Below, in pieces: positions 18,917 through 30,182 of a DNA stretch of 64,000 nt (position 1 is the first letter of the stretch; each line of letters starts with the position of its first letter). Below the pieces are notes generated by a model. The model was not told where the DNA came from and made no database searches. It saw only the letters and a list, made by a program, of their open reading frames with translations. A program made the position numbers and the translations under genes. The stretch comes from Elephas maximus indicus (taxonomy: Eukaryota > Chordata > Mammalia > Proboscidea > Elephantidae), in the NCBI RefSeq assembly GCF_024166365.1, contig NC_064842.1, positions 22,291,001 through 22,355,000 of the forward strand, read 5' to 3'.

Positions 18917-20922
18917 AATATTTTTTGCCGACGTCATAATTCAAAGGCGTCAGTTCTTCTTTGGTCTTCCTTATTCACTGTCCAGCTGTCACATGCATAT
19001 GAAGCAATTGAAAATACCATGGCTTGGGTCAGGTGCACCTTAGTCCTCAAAGTGACATCCTTGCTTTTTTGCAGCAGATTTGCACAATGCAATATATCAT
19101 TTGCTTTTTTGACTGCTGCTTCCCTGACTGTGGATTTAAGTAAAATGAAATCCTTGACAACTTCAATATTTTCTGCATTTATCATGATGTTGGTCATTGG
19201 TCCAGTTGTGAGGATTTTTGTTTTCTTTGTGTTGAGGTGTAATCCGTACTGAAGGCTGTGGTCTTTGATCTTCATCAGTAAGTGCTTCAAGTCCTCTTTG
19301 CTTCCAGCAAGCAAGGCTGTGTCATCTGCATATTGCAGGTTGTTAATGAGTCTTCCTTCAATCCTGATGCTGCATTCTTCTTCACTTCCTCCTGTTTCTC
19401 GGATGATTTGCTCAGTGGAGTGTGATGAATCACTTTTGTATGGCCTTTCTTGCTCTGTTCTTGTAACTCCCTACCAAATGACTGTGCAAAAATGGCCCAT
19501 GGAACCCTAATGAAGGAATCGTTCAATTTCACCATCTCAGTAGGCTTAAAATGAGCCATCTCAGATGTGGAAAGGAGAGGATCTCACCCCCACCAAGAAA
19601 GAAGAGCCAGAAACTGTTCTTTGGATCTAGGATCCCTAAGCTGAGACCCTCCTAGACCCAGGAGACAGAGAGAGAGAGTTGTAACACCAAAGACAGCAAG
19701 GAGAACAGCAGCAGAGAAACGGTAGCAGCAGAAGCAGCAAAACCAGGAGACTGGCAGGAGACAGCGCAGTGGGCTTCCTAGGCCGCGGAGTGCCTTTGGC
19801 CAGGAGGCTTGCTAGAGGTGTAAGACGCCTCAGCCGGGAGGAGCTAGGTTTGCTGACCCAGGGAGCTAGAGCTGAGAGCCTTTGGGCCGAGGTTTACTGG
19901 TAGAATGGGGTGTCTTGGGGCACTTATTGGCAGAGCTAAAAGAGCTGTGTAACACTTGCCCAAGCAGGACAGAGGCTGAGGGCTAGCGAGAGGCGCGCCT
20001 TGAGAACCACTGGGAAGAAACTGTCCTGATGGAAGAACCGTATCCTGAGCATTCTTCAACCTGAATTTTAATAAACCCCATAATTGTGAGTATGGCCTGT
20101 AAGTTCTGTGTGGCCACTGCAATGAATTATCGAATCCAGCAGAGAAGTGGTGTCGTGGGAGGGGCCGTTGGTGTCAGAGTTGGTAATGTGGTGGAAAGAG
20201 GAGGCATGTCTGACCTTCACCGCATAGAAATCAGCCTTGGGCTATTGATCTTGATTCTCCTTCCTCCTTGTGCAGTTAGAGGAGGTTAGATGCCGCTGCC
20301 AAGCCATTTTTAAACTCAGCATACCGACTGAATAAGTATGGTGAAAGGATAAAACCCTGACACACACCTTTCCTGATTTTAAACCATGAAGTATCCCCTT
20401 GTTCTATTCAAATAACAACCTCTCGGTGTATGTACAGATTCTGCATGAGCACAACTAAATGTCCTGAAATTCCCATTCTTTGTAATGTTATCCATAATTT
20501 GTTTTGATCCACACAGTTGAATGCCTTTGCATAGTCAATAAAACACGGGTAGACACCTTTCTGGTATTCTCTGCTTTCAGCCAGGATCTATCTGACATCA
20601 GCAATGATATCCCTCTTTCCACATCCTTTTCTCAATCTGGCTTAAATTTCTGGCAGTTCCCTGTCAATGTATTTCTCTGAATTATCTTCGGCAAAATTTT
20701 ACTGGCGTGTCATATTAATGATATTGTTCAATAATTTTTGCATTCTGTTGGATAACCTTTCTTTGGAATGGACACAAATATGTATCTCTTCCAGTCGGTT
20801 GGCCAGGTAGTTGTCTTCCAAATTTCTTGGCACAGACGAGTGAATGTTTCCAGTGTTGTATTCATTTGTTGAAATATATCAACTGGTATTCTATCAGTTC
20901 CTGGAGCCTTGTTTTTCACCAG
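18917..20922 (-). mobile_element. RTE LINE, broken and truncated at both ends
   Basis: Two RTE blocks, 18917-19415 and 20315-20922, are collinear with the RTE copy at 31558 read backwards. They are separated by an 899-bp insertion at 19416-20314. The last several hundred 3' bases and the 5' half are absent. Coding fragments include LLMKIKDHSLQYGLHLNTKK and the YADDT block near 19325, with stops. Confidence 0.87.
19416..20314 (+). mobile_element. LTR-like insertion in RTE, possible ERVL relative
   Basis: RTE sequence stops after ttgctcag (19415) and resumes as ctcagcataccgac (20315), so 899 bp are inserted with a 5-bp duplication, ctcag. The insert has a polyadenylation signal AATAAA at 20070-20075, and at about 20168 a tggtgtcagagttgg stretch similar to the tRNA-Leu primer site next to ERVL LTRs. 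This suggests an LTR plus a short internal piece. The 5' end begins TG, but the 3' end (ttttaaa) is not the usual CA. No coding region is present. Family assignment is tentative. Confidence 0.5.
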
Positions 20923-20937
20923 TACTATTACATTATA

Positions 20938-21107
20938 AAAACCAAAACCAAACCCAGTGCCATCGAGTCGATTCTGACTCATAGCGACCCTATAGGACAA
21001 AGTAGAACTGCCCCATAGAGTTTCCAAGGAGCACCTGGCGGATTCGAACTGCTGACCCTTTGGTTAGCAGCCATAGCACTTAACCACTACGCCATCAGGG
21101 TTTCCAA
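20938..21107 (-). repeat. AfroSINE
   Basis: It is a well-preserved minus-strand copy with a perfect 11-bp TSD, attacattata, at 20927-20937 and 21108-21118. It sits just beyond the 5' break of the RTE. Confidence 0.95.
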
Positions 21108-21118
21108 ATTACATTATA

Positions 21119-21925
21119 GTATGTTTTAATAGGTGGAAGGGCTAGTCTGTTCTATTTTTTAAAGATATTTAAGAATAAACATAAAGATTTTTATTTACCA
21201 TTTGAACTTTAGATTTTCTTGCTTAAAAAAGTTGTACTTTTATTGACCATTTAAAATTTATGTAGTAGTGTAGGGAGAATTTTCATTGTTATAATGCCAA
21301 GACTTCTGAGCCAATAACAAATACTATTCTACTTAAGTCGTTTATGTCCCTCAGTTTAAATATTTTATTAAAAAAATTAATCCTACAAATTAAATTTTTT
21401 AATACATGGTTTACATTTTTTAATCCAGACCTTGCATTTTTATTGTCAAATTTATTCCTAAGCAGTTAATATTTTAATTGCTATTTTATATGATTAACTT
21501 TTCTCCCATTATACTACTATTATTGTTTGTACACTGGGGAGCTATTGATTTTTTTTTTTGCATTAATTTTTTACCTAGGCAACTTACTTATTGTTTATAA
21601 TGGCCTTTGAGTTAATTCTGTTGGGTTTTCCAGGTATACAGTCATATGAGAATAATATTTTATATTAATATTTAAAATTAATATAAAATATTTAATATTT
21701 TAATAATAGTATTTAATTCTTTCTGTCTTGATTTTTAAGAAACAGAGTGAAGGAAATACTAAAAATGTAAGGTTGCATAACTTATCTTTGTTGTACATGG
21801 AACCATCATTTGTAGAATAAACATCTGGGATATAGAGTATAGATTAGGTACATTTCTAAATGAAGGAGAGAGAGACTATAAAATAATAATGATCTGTTGA
21901 TAGTCCTGAGAAAATTAGAAAGCCT
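21119..21925 (-). repeat. Probable old L1 remnant, AT-rich
   Basis: Phrases such as tttattcctaagcagttaat, attgctattttatatg and gagttaattctgttgggttt resemble degraded minus-strand L1 ORF2 sequence (compare tttattcctaagtattttgt near 15110). Identity is weak throughout. Confidence 0.4.
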
Positions 21926-21930
21926 AGTTC

Positions 21931-22098
21931 AACCCTGGGGGCGTAGTGGTTAAGTGTTATGGCTGTTAACCAAGAGGTCAGCAGTTGGAATCCTCCAGGC
22001 ACTCCTCGGAAACTCTACGGGGCAGTTCTAATCTGTCCTACAGGGTCGCTGTGAGTCGGAATCGACTCAATGGCAGTGGGTTTGGGTTTTGGGTTTAG
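21931..22098 (+). repeat. AfroSINE
   Basis: Head tagtggttaagtgttatgg, 3' end gggtcgctgtgagtcggaat, then tail gtgggtttgggttttgggtt. The central part carries a deletion of about 35-40 bases compared with the copy at 22753. Confidence 0.9.
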
Positions 22099-22743
22099 TT
22101 AATAGCCAAATACACATAATGAACATGAACATTATGGACATTAAAAATCCATTCAATATTTTATAACATGGCACCTAAATTGAACTCTCAGGCCATACTA
22201 TCCTTCTCGTTGTCACTGCCATGTTCAAGTTACATAGGCATGCCCTTTGAGCCTGCTGCAGCAGCGGCTAATGAAAAGAGAGAACCTCTGTCCTCTTATC
22301 TGCCAGCAAAAGCTGCGGCTAATGGACAGTGATTACCCTGGCCTGTTTCTTATTTTTCCTCAGTCAGAAATGAAAGAACTCTCCCTGACTCTTAATAAAA
22401 AGAAGAAGAAAAAAAATAATTTGAGAGCACCGCTGGATTCCATTGAATATGACTCCGTAAAGGACTGACTGGAAGCAAAAGATGAAAACCCTTATTGCTA
22501 TTATCAGTATGTGGACTGCTGTGCATCTCATTATCCTGGAGAAGAATCACCTTCTAATGGGCTGGGTGGTTGGCTTCACTGTTTTAGAGGCACCTCACAG
22601 CCTAGCTGCTTACTTTAAGTTGGCCCTGCTGCATTGGCAAACAGCCTGCTTCCCCCTGCCAAAGGTATTTTGGATTCAGTTACATTTTGCATATTTATTT
22701 TTACACTTTCTTTTTTAACCGAACAATAAATCTGTCTTCTTTT
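22099..22743. other. Unassigned sequence with a lysine-rich frame
   Basis: A plus-strand frame at 22247-22468 ends ...LRAPLDSIEYDSVKD after a run of lysines. The lysines come from an aagaagaagaaaaaaa stretch. I recognise no family and see no promoter, so it may be chance or an old processed fragment. Confidence 0.25.
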
Positions 22744-22752
22744 TGTGCTAAA

Positions 22753-22948
22753 GGAAGGAGCCCTGGTGGTACAATGGTTAAGTGCTTGGCTGCTAACCAA
22801 AAGGTCGGCGGTTTGAATCTACCAGCTGCTCTGTGGGAGAAATATGTGGCAGTCTGTTTCCGTAAAGATTTATGCCTGGCAGTTTTACTCCGTCCTATAG
22901 GGTCTCTCTGAGTCGGCCGACTCAATGGCAGTGGGTTTTGGTGTGGTG
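22753..22948 (+). repeat. AfroSINE
   Basis: It is a near-complete copy (ggagccctggtggtacaatg head, gtgggttttgg tail) with a 9-bp TSD, tgtgctaaa, at 22744-22752 and 22949-22957. Confidence 0.94.
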
Positions 22949-23130
22949 TGTGCTAAAAGACAGGAATAATGCTAAATTTTGTGTACATTTCAGCATTTCT
23001 GTTAGATAGTCCAGTAAATTATCCAGACCTTTTTTATGCATTTTCATACAGACATAGAGATATCCAGCTAGATAGAGCTGTGGAAGAAAAACAGACTGAT
23101 AATGATTACACAGGTTTAGCTACATAAATA

Positions 23131-23303
23131 AATAAAAGAAAAAAACCAAACCTAGTGCCGTCAAGTCAATTCTGACTCATAGCGACCCTATAGGACAGAG
23201 TAGAACTGCCCCACAGCGTTTCCAAAGAGCGCCTGGTGGTTTCGAACTGCGGACTCTTTGGTTAGCAGCCGTAGCACTCAACCACTATGCCACCAGGGTT
23301 TCC
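23131..23303 (-). repeat. AfroSINE
   Basis: It is a minus-strand copy bounded by a perfect 13-bp TSD, agctacataaata, at 23118-23130 and 23304-23316. Confidence 0.95.
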
Positions 23304-23339
23304 AGCTACATAAATAGGCACATACAATAAGTATTGTTT

Positions 23340-23554
23340 AAAACCAAAACCAAACCAGTTTTTGTGGGGTCAATTCCGACTCACGGTGACCTCCAGGTGT
23401 GTCAGAGTAGAACTGTGCTCTGGAGGGTTTTCAATGGCTGATTTTTCAGAAGTAGATAGCCAAGCCTTTTTTCTAAAGCACCTCTGGGTGGACTTAAACC
23501 TCCACCCTTTCAGTTAGCAGCTGAATGTGTTAATTGCTGCACCACACAGGGACT
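23340..23554 (-). repeat. AfroSINE variant
   Basis: The 3' end reads ggtcaattccgactcacgg with cctccaggtgtgtcagagta and gaactgtgctctggaggg; the head is gcaccacacagggactt. This is the subtype also seen at 17266. Confidence 0.85.
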
Positions 23555-24837
23555 TGCAATATTATTTAGACTTGCCTTTTTCACTTTAGCAGTACATCTT
23601 GACTTTTGATCTCAAAATGTATCTCATTTGTTTAATGACTTATAATTACATTGTATGAATCTAATATAACTTAATTAACTATTCCCTTATTGATGGGCAT
23701 TTGGCAACAAGTCATCGTTTTATATCCCCTTCCTTTTTATCTATAGTAGCCAGAATTGAGAATGAGGATAGTAGTACCAGAATCTGAGTTTTGCCCAGAG
23801 CAGGAGAATTTTCTAGTGGAGCATGTCCACTCCGTGGCAGTTGGGATCAGCAGAGAGAGTTGGGGGCTGTGGTGAGGGCCATCAGTTGTGAACTGACAGC
23901 GTTGGCGAGTGGTCTGGCCCCAGGGGTGATCTTTAGAGGAACCATAGTAATTGGCGTGGTAACTTCAAGCACTCAGGCTTAGCAACTGCAACATTGGAGC
24001 AAAATGGCAATACTGGTCATATTTATTTTCCATAATACTGAAATACTGTCACCAATGCAGGCATTATTAGCAGTATTTTATTAAAAAGCATGATATGGTA
24101 CCATCATTTTATACACTTTGACCTCAGAAAATAATGAACCTGAGAGTCGGGCCAAGGACTGAAATTCTTCTGACCTTCCAGCCTAAATCTCTCAGTAAGT
24201 TATGGAATTAGTTAAAATAAGGGATCCTATGTGAAGAGAGTGTGGCTGTAAGAACATGAAGCTGATCCTCTCAGGAAACAAGGGAAATTGAACCAGACAT
24301 CTAGGAACCTCTTCATCCTGTCCTCCCATTCCTCCCTAATTGCTCTATCCTACTCCATTTTCCTAAGGATTTCCTTCCTAACCCCCAGATCCATTCAAAT
24401 TCCAATAGGGCTTTCTGGAAGTTCATTGGAACTAAACTCTCTCTGGGGGAAATAAAAATGCTATAAGAAAAAAAAAAAAAACTCAGCCTCACTAGTAGTT
24501 TAGGAAATGGCAATTAACACAACAAAATGACACTTTGAACAGGTTTTCAAAGAGAAGTGATGGAGTCAGAATGAATAAAAATGAGACCTTTCTAGTCAGG
24601 TGCACATTTATTTGATATGAAATTTGAATGCCTGTGTAATCTCTGAATATGTCACATAATATAAATAATTCAGAGTTTGGTGAGGAACTGAGTTTTTTAA
24701 TTCTTATGGAATCCAGAATTCCACAAGAGGTTGAAATGACCACATGGAGGTTCAAACACCCCTCCCAAACTACCGCCCTAAGATGATCTTTGAGCCTTAT
24801 ACCTTGAGAAAACAGGCTTTCTGAAAGTCATCTTTAA
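23555..24837. other. Unassigned sequence, small L1 fragment at left
   Basis: About 23580-23720 reads like old L1 (ttattgatgggcatttggc). I see nothing recognisable in the rest, including an A14 run near 24467. Confidence 0.3.
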
Positions 24838-25004
24838 GGCAAACAATAACCCATTGCCATTGACTTGATTCCAACTCATGGCAGCCCTGTGGGACAGAGT
24901 AGAACTGTAGCCATAGGGTCTCCAAGACTTTAAATCTTTGCAGAAGCAGACTGCCACATCTTTAGCAATTGAGCATTTTAACCACTGCACCACCACGGAT
25001 CCTC
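24838..25004 (-). repeat. AfroSINE, diverged
   Basis: Landmarks cattgccattgacttgattc, gtgggacagagtagaactgt and gcaccaccacggatcc are present in minus order. No clean TSD. Confidence 0.85.
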
Positions 25005-26370
25005 AAGTCAAATAAAAGTCTAGCTTAATTAAAAAAGAACGTTTGCCTTGGGCATTATGCTTTTTTGAAGAATCATCTATGAGTAGTTTCAACAACAGAA
25101 ACTTCAAAGGTCAGACTAGAAGCTATGTTTTAGGATAAATCAGTGATTATCTGAATTATTCTTCAAGATACTGTTGTGTTGACCAAAGTAGCTGTGGAAA
25201 TGGGTACAGTCTGTAAGATTAAAGGCCAAAGCATCTTTGCATAAGTAGCGTACTCTGTTTAATAAATCTGCTTTCCACAGGTGTAAACCTGTTTATCTCT
25301 ATGTTCTTTCTTCCCAAAATGCATAACCTCAATCTAATCATGAGAAAATATCAGACAATTCCCAATTTGGGGCTCAAAATATTTCACCAGCTCTCCTCTA
25401 AACAGTCAAGATCATCTAAAACAAGGAAAATTTGTGAAGCCATCACAGCCAAGCAAGTTAATGTAATGGGTTTCTGGGACATGAAAAGGTCATTAGATAA
25501 AACTAAGAAAATACGAATAAATGTTGGCTTTAATTAATACTAATATTAAAAAAAAGAAAATGTTGCATGCCCAAGTTATTATGTAAACACTCTTCCGGCC
25601 CTGTTTCCATGGCAATGTATAATTACTAGCGATAAACTGAGATGGGGTATAAGAACCTTTGAAATACTTTTCTCTTTTGGAATATTTTCTACTCTCTAGT
25701 CAGAAATGCTGCTCTGATTTGCAAATTGTGTACTAAATAAACTTCAATCAATTTCTATTATTGGCTTGATATTAGATTTTTGAAATGCTGAACTAATGGT
25801 ACTACGCCAGGAACAATACCAGAAAATAATTGGTTCTTGAAAATAGCATGCTATTCTGGAGTATCAGAATACTGCAAACCTGCATTTCATTAATTAGTTA
25901 GGTCATGACAGGAAAGACCTAACATGGTAAAGTATCAGGATAAGATATCAAGGTGAAAACAAGGGGAAACCCAGAAAATAAGGTTGCGTAGCTTGTGTCA
26001 AAATAATCAAGGCATATGGGGTTTATCTGAACAGTTCATCTCTATGTGTACAGGAAGATCCCTGTTTCCAAAAATACAGATGTTTAGTCCTAGGTCAGTT
26101 GCAATGAATTTTTAAGGGGGAAAGAAGAGGAAACATAAAGCAGAAAAAGTACAATTTGGCTCCCTTTCCTTCCTGAGACAGCCGGGTGGTCCTTCTGGTC
26201 TGCCTAGCCCCCAGTCATTTGCACAATAAAGGTATCTCAATTATGCAGGAGACTCCAAAGGTTTAGGATTATTGTCTCAAGTAACAGGGAAGGTTAAATT
26301 CTTTTTACAAGACAGACATTAAATGAGTTCATGGTTAGCAAATGTCTTTGTCACAAAGGGAAATCTATAG
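25005..26370. other. Unassigned sequence
   Basis: It is AT-rich with no recognised gene, RNA or repeat. Confidence 0.3.
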
Positions 26371-26880
26371 GGCTGCATGGTCACTGTGCTAAACGGAAAG
26401 GTCAATGGTTCCAACCCACCAGCTTCTCCTTGGAAGAAAGATGTGACAGCCTGCTTCCCTTAAGATTATAGCCTTGGAGTCCCTGGACACCCTTTCAGCT
26501 CAGTAATGAGGTCACTCCTGAGATTCACCCTCAGCCGAAGATTGAACAGTCCCTTGGAACAAAACAAGACTAAACGGGTGCACCAGCCCTGGGACAGGGA
26601 CTGGAAATTAAGAAAGAACAGGACGGCTGGTAATAGGGAACCTGGAGTTGAGAAGGGAGAGTGTTGACATGTTGTGGGGCTGTTGACCAATGTCATACAA
26701 CAATGTGTGTACTATTTGATGAAAAACTAGTTTGTTCTGTAAACCTTCATCTAAAGTTCAGTTAAAAAAAAAAAAAAAAGATTATAGCCTTGGAAATCCT
26801 ATGGGCAGTGCTACTCTGTCCTACAGGGTCACTATGAGGTGGAAATTGATTCTTTGGCAATAGGTTTGTGTCTCTACGTT
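26371..26880 (+). repeat. AfroSINE split by an L1 insertion
   Basis: The head part runs 26371-26478 and the 3' part 26778-26880. They rejoin exactly at aagattatagccttgga, which is duplicated on both sides of the L1 piece. Confidence 0.9.
26479..26777 (+). mobile_element. L1 3' end inserted in SINE
   Basis: A 299-bp 5'-truncated L1 3' UTR (ttgttctgtaaaccttcatc, taaagttcagtt) ends in a poly(A) of about 16. A perfect 17-bp TSD lies at 26462-26478 and 26778-26794. It belongs to the young L1 type, as shown by the uneroded tail. Confidence 0.88.
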
Positions 26881-27004
26881 ATTTCTTTTGATCTGTTTTT
26901 AGAGTACATTTCACAATGGTCGGTGACCTCTGTGACCTTTCCTATGCATTCAGAATAACCTGACAACCCGGGCCTCAGTTTTTTTGTTTTTTTAATACCC
27001 GGAA

Positions 27005-27190
27005 TAGTGAAAAGGGCCTGGATTTTGAGTCAGAAAGCCTAGACTTAGAGTCCTGACTCTTTCACTTACAAAGGCTGTTGGATTTTGGACAAGTTCTGCC
27101 TCCCTCATTGGGCCTTGCTTTCCTTATCAATACAGTGAGCATAATAGCACTGCTCTGCCTCTTTCCTGGGGGGGGGGGGACTGTAAGATC
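27005..27190 (+). repeat. MIR
   Basis: aagggcctggattttgagtc, ttggattttggacaagttc and tgctttccttatcaatacag follow MIR order. A G10 run sits at about 27169-27178. Confidence 0.75.
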
Positions 27191-27499
27191 ATATGAATAA
27201 AATATTGGTAACAAAACCTGTGAAAATGAGACCTGAGACTGCAGGATACAATGTTCCCTTATTTAAAATTTTGAATGTTGGAAAAGAAACAACATGTTGC
27301 AGGTCACATCTTTTGATTTTGCTTTCAAACTCTGCATAAAGGTGGACCCGTCTGCCATAACACTCTTTCTTTAATGTTCCCCTACTCTTAAAAAAAAACT
27401 CTTACTTAGATGTAAATTATGAGGAAATTTTGAGTTACAGGATGAGGTAAAATTTCCTTTGTTAGCTCATACTTCTCATAGATGAATTAAGTTCAACAT
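27191..27499. other. Unassigned sequence
   Basis: Nothing recognisable beyond A-runs. Confidence 0.3.
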
Positions 27500-27693
27500 C
27501 TTCTGTACAGTTGAGTTGTTTCTGACTCAGTGACCCTGTAGGACAGAGTAGAACTGTCCAATAGAGTGTCCTAGATTGTAATCTTTATGGGAGCAGATCA
27601 CCAGGTCTTTTCTCCTATAGAACAGCTGGTGGGTTTGAACCACTAACCTTTCCATTAGCAGCCGAAAGCTTTAATCATTGTGCCACCAGGGCC
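27500..27693 (-). repeat. AfroSINE, diverged
   Basis: gagttgtttctgactcagtg, accctgtaggacagagtaga and tgtgccaccagggcc mark a complete minus-strand copy. Confidence 0.87.
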
Positions 27694-29756
27694 ATTGTCA
27701 ACTCCATTCAGAACAAACTGTCCTGAATCAAAAAATTGCTTTTTATAGTGTACTATTCAGAGTTAAGGGGCCAGTTTTTTTCTTCTATATGTGCTAGACC
27801 GCCTTCAGTTATTTCAAAGCAAACCCTAGACATCTTATCAATGGGCCCTTTGGATTTGATGTTTAATTCCAACTGTCTTTGATTCATGGGTATCTGCTTT
27901 ACAACTGGTGACTGAGCATAAACTATGCTCTCTCCCCACTTCCCTGGTATTGAACCTCATTGGGCATTGGAGCCTTGGGTCACTTGTTTGCTTGGAAAGG
28001 GAATTTAGATAAGCCCTGGCAATCACCCTGTACCTACGTTGTTTGGTCCTACCTTTTTCTTGCTCTCTCACTCTGCCTTTGGACTCTAGCTCCAATCTTG
28101 CCTTTAGCATCATAGTAATGTTTGTTTCTCCTGAGCTGGGTTGTCACTTTCTCTTATGGGACAATGGTGTGGACTTGCTTTTCTAACCTTTCTTGACTTT
28201 TGCTTCTTCAGGCAGGTTACTTCCTAGCTCCAGCTCCACAAATTCCAACTTTTGGCAGCACTGGTTCAGCGCCAGCCTCACTAAAAGGGGGAAAAGGGCA
28301 TATGAATATGATATTGCTTTCTTTTGTGTGTGGCATCGTCTCTACTTCAGCTGCTTCCTTGAGTTACCCTCTGATGGTTGCTCTGTTATCATTCTTCCAG
28401 GCAGGATTAGCCAGTTCAACATTTTGTGTCGGTGTCATGATAACTACTGGGCAGAAGAAGGGAAATACCCTACTCCCCTACCTGTGCTAAACTCTGCCAG
28501 TAGACCACCATCATATTCTTTGGCCTTATGATCTCAGTTTTCTGTAGCACTTTTAGGTCAGCAGCTCTTTCTCTTGACTTGCTTTTTGGAAACCATGCAG
28601 CCTCCTTTACCCAGCAACCCTAGGGAGGAAACCAGGAAGTACGTCTCCCTGAGACTAGACTGGAAGACCATTTAAGTGACCCAGTTTTGTGGAGTTCAAA
28701 ATTGTTCCTCACAAACTCATCAGCCTCTCTGTTCCTGGAATGCCTTGGACCTCTTCCATCTGGTGAGAGCTTTCCTGACGCAGTACCCAATGCTGGGGGG
28801 TGGGAGGGGCTCTTATTCCCCAATTGCTCTGGAGGTGCTGGTTTAGCTTTGGAACCAATAATCTGCCCTAAGAATTCCAGTCCTTATTTCATTCTTTAAG
28901 TTCAGGCTTATAAGCAACAAGTTGACTGCAGACCCATCCCTTACTTAAAACACTACACCTAGGTCCTGCCCTGCTAGGGGTCTTCAGCCCTACGGTCATT
29001 TTTGATGATGCAGGAAGCGGTCGCAGTGGAGACAAGTGGACTGAATGCAAAATTAGGAGGAAAGAGGTTCAATTCCATTTCTACTTTTCTCATTCAACTT
29101 AGTGAGTGATGTTTTCATTTCTCTATTTCTGACACAGAAATAGTGATTATTTTCTAGGAAGGTATTTGAATACATGCAGGGCTAAACTTTCTGTATCTGA
29201 CTCTTATGTCCTTTGCTCCTCCTTCTTTCCCTCTCTCACCCCCTCTCCCCTTCCATCCTTAGCCCCATGTTTAGATTCTTCTCTAAGGAACTTTCCAACC
29301 TATTCTATTTTGAATTAAAGCTAGATTTGCCTTTGAACTCAATCAGTATTCATGAGAGAAAGAATCTTTTCTCTAGGCAGAAGGCTATGTGTGTTTGCCC
29401 CATTTTCTGTAAACACATTTGAAGCTGTCCCTACTAGATGACAGAGACTTTGCAGAGTTCTAACTGCCGATGGCCAAAAGCACATTACCAGTTGCCCAAG
29501 CTGTTTTTATTTTTATTTTTGTTAGGGCAAGCATTGGGAGAAATGTCAGAAAACTGACATGGATTAAAAAATTGGCGGTTGCTGGTATGTGAGGTTTGTT
29601 TCTTCTCCTTCTGGTTTGGTTAGTTGTGTTCATTTGGTAAAGGACAGTATAGATTGGAGAAATGTCAGGAAATACTACATTCGCAATATAAGAACAAAGT
29701 GGGGTAATAGCCTGGGTGAAAAGAAGCTGAAAAAACATACGCATACACGCTGTCAT
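27694..29756. other. Unassigned sequence, about 2 kb
   Basis: This is the longest stretch I could not assign. It is less AT-rich than the surroundings and has moderately long frames on both strands (for example 28193-28531), none with a recognisable domain, signal peptide or splice context. It may hold an old LTR or LINE I do not know, or unique DNA. Confidence 0.3.
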
Positions 29757-29920
29757 TGTTGTTAGGTGCCATCGAGTCAGTTCCGACTCATAGCAACCCT
29801 ATGCACAACAGAACTAAATGCTGCCCTGTCCCGCACCATTCTTATAATCGTCGTTATGCTTGACCTCATTGTTGCAGCCACTGTGTCAATCCACCTCGTT
29901 GACGGTCTTCCGCTTTTCCG
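29757..29920 (-). mobile_element. RTE LINE 3' end fragment
   Basis: It begins with the RTE terminus gttaggtgccatcgagtcag and ends after ggtcttccgcttttccgc. The 164 bp are extremely 5'-truncated. Confidence 0.87.
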
Positions 29921-29985
29921 CACACACAAATATGTGTATTTAATATACATATATACACACACACATAAAATATACATTAAATGTG
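29921..29985. repeat. AC/AT microsatellite
   Basis: Alternating acacac and atatat units directly next to the 5' end of the RTE fragment. Confidence 0.75.
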
Positions 29986-30084
29986 TATGTATAATAAGTA
30001 TTTTGCTAAGTAGTTTTACTGCACTGTTTCATTTCATCCTCATGTTGACCCTGTGAAGTAAAAAAAAAAAAAAAGGTACTAATA

Positions 30085-30182
30085 TATTCGCATTTGAGAG
30101 AATGTGAATAACTTGCCCCAAACCATGCAGAGCTAGGATTTAAACCCAGGCAGTTTGATTCCAGAGCCTGTGTTCTTACTAC
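30085..30182 (-). repeat. MIR fragment
   Basis: aataacttgccccaaaccat, gcagagctaggatttaaacc and ccagagcctgtgttcttac match minus-strand MIR. Confidence 0.75.
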
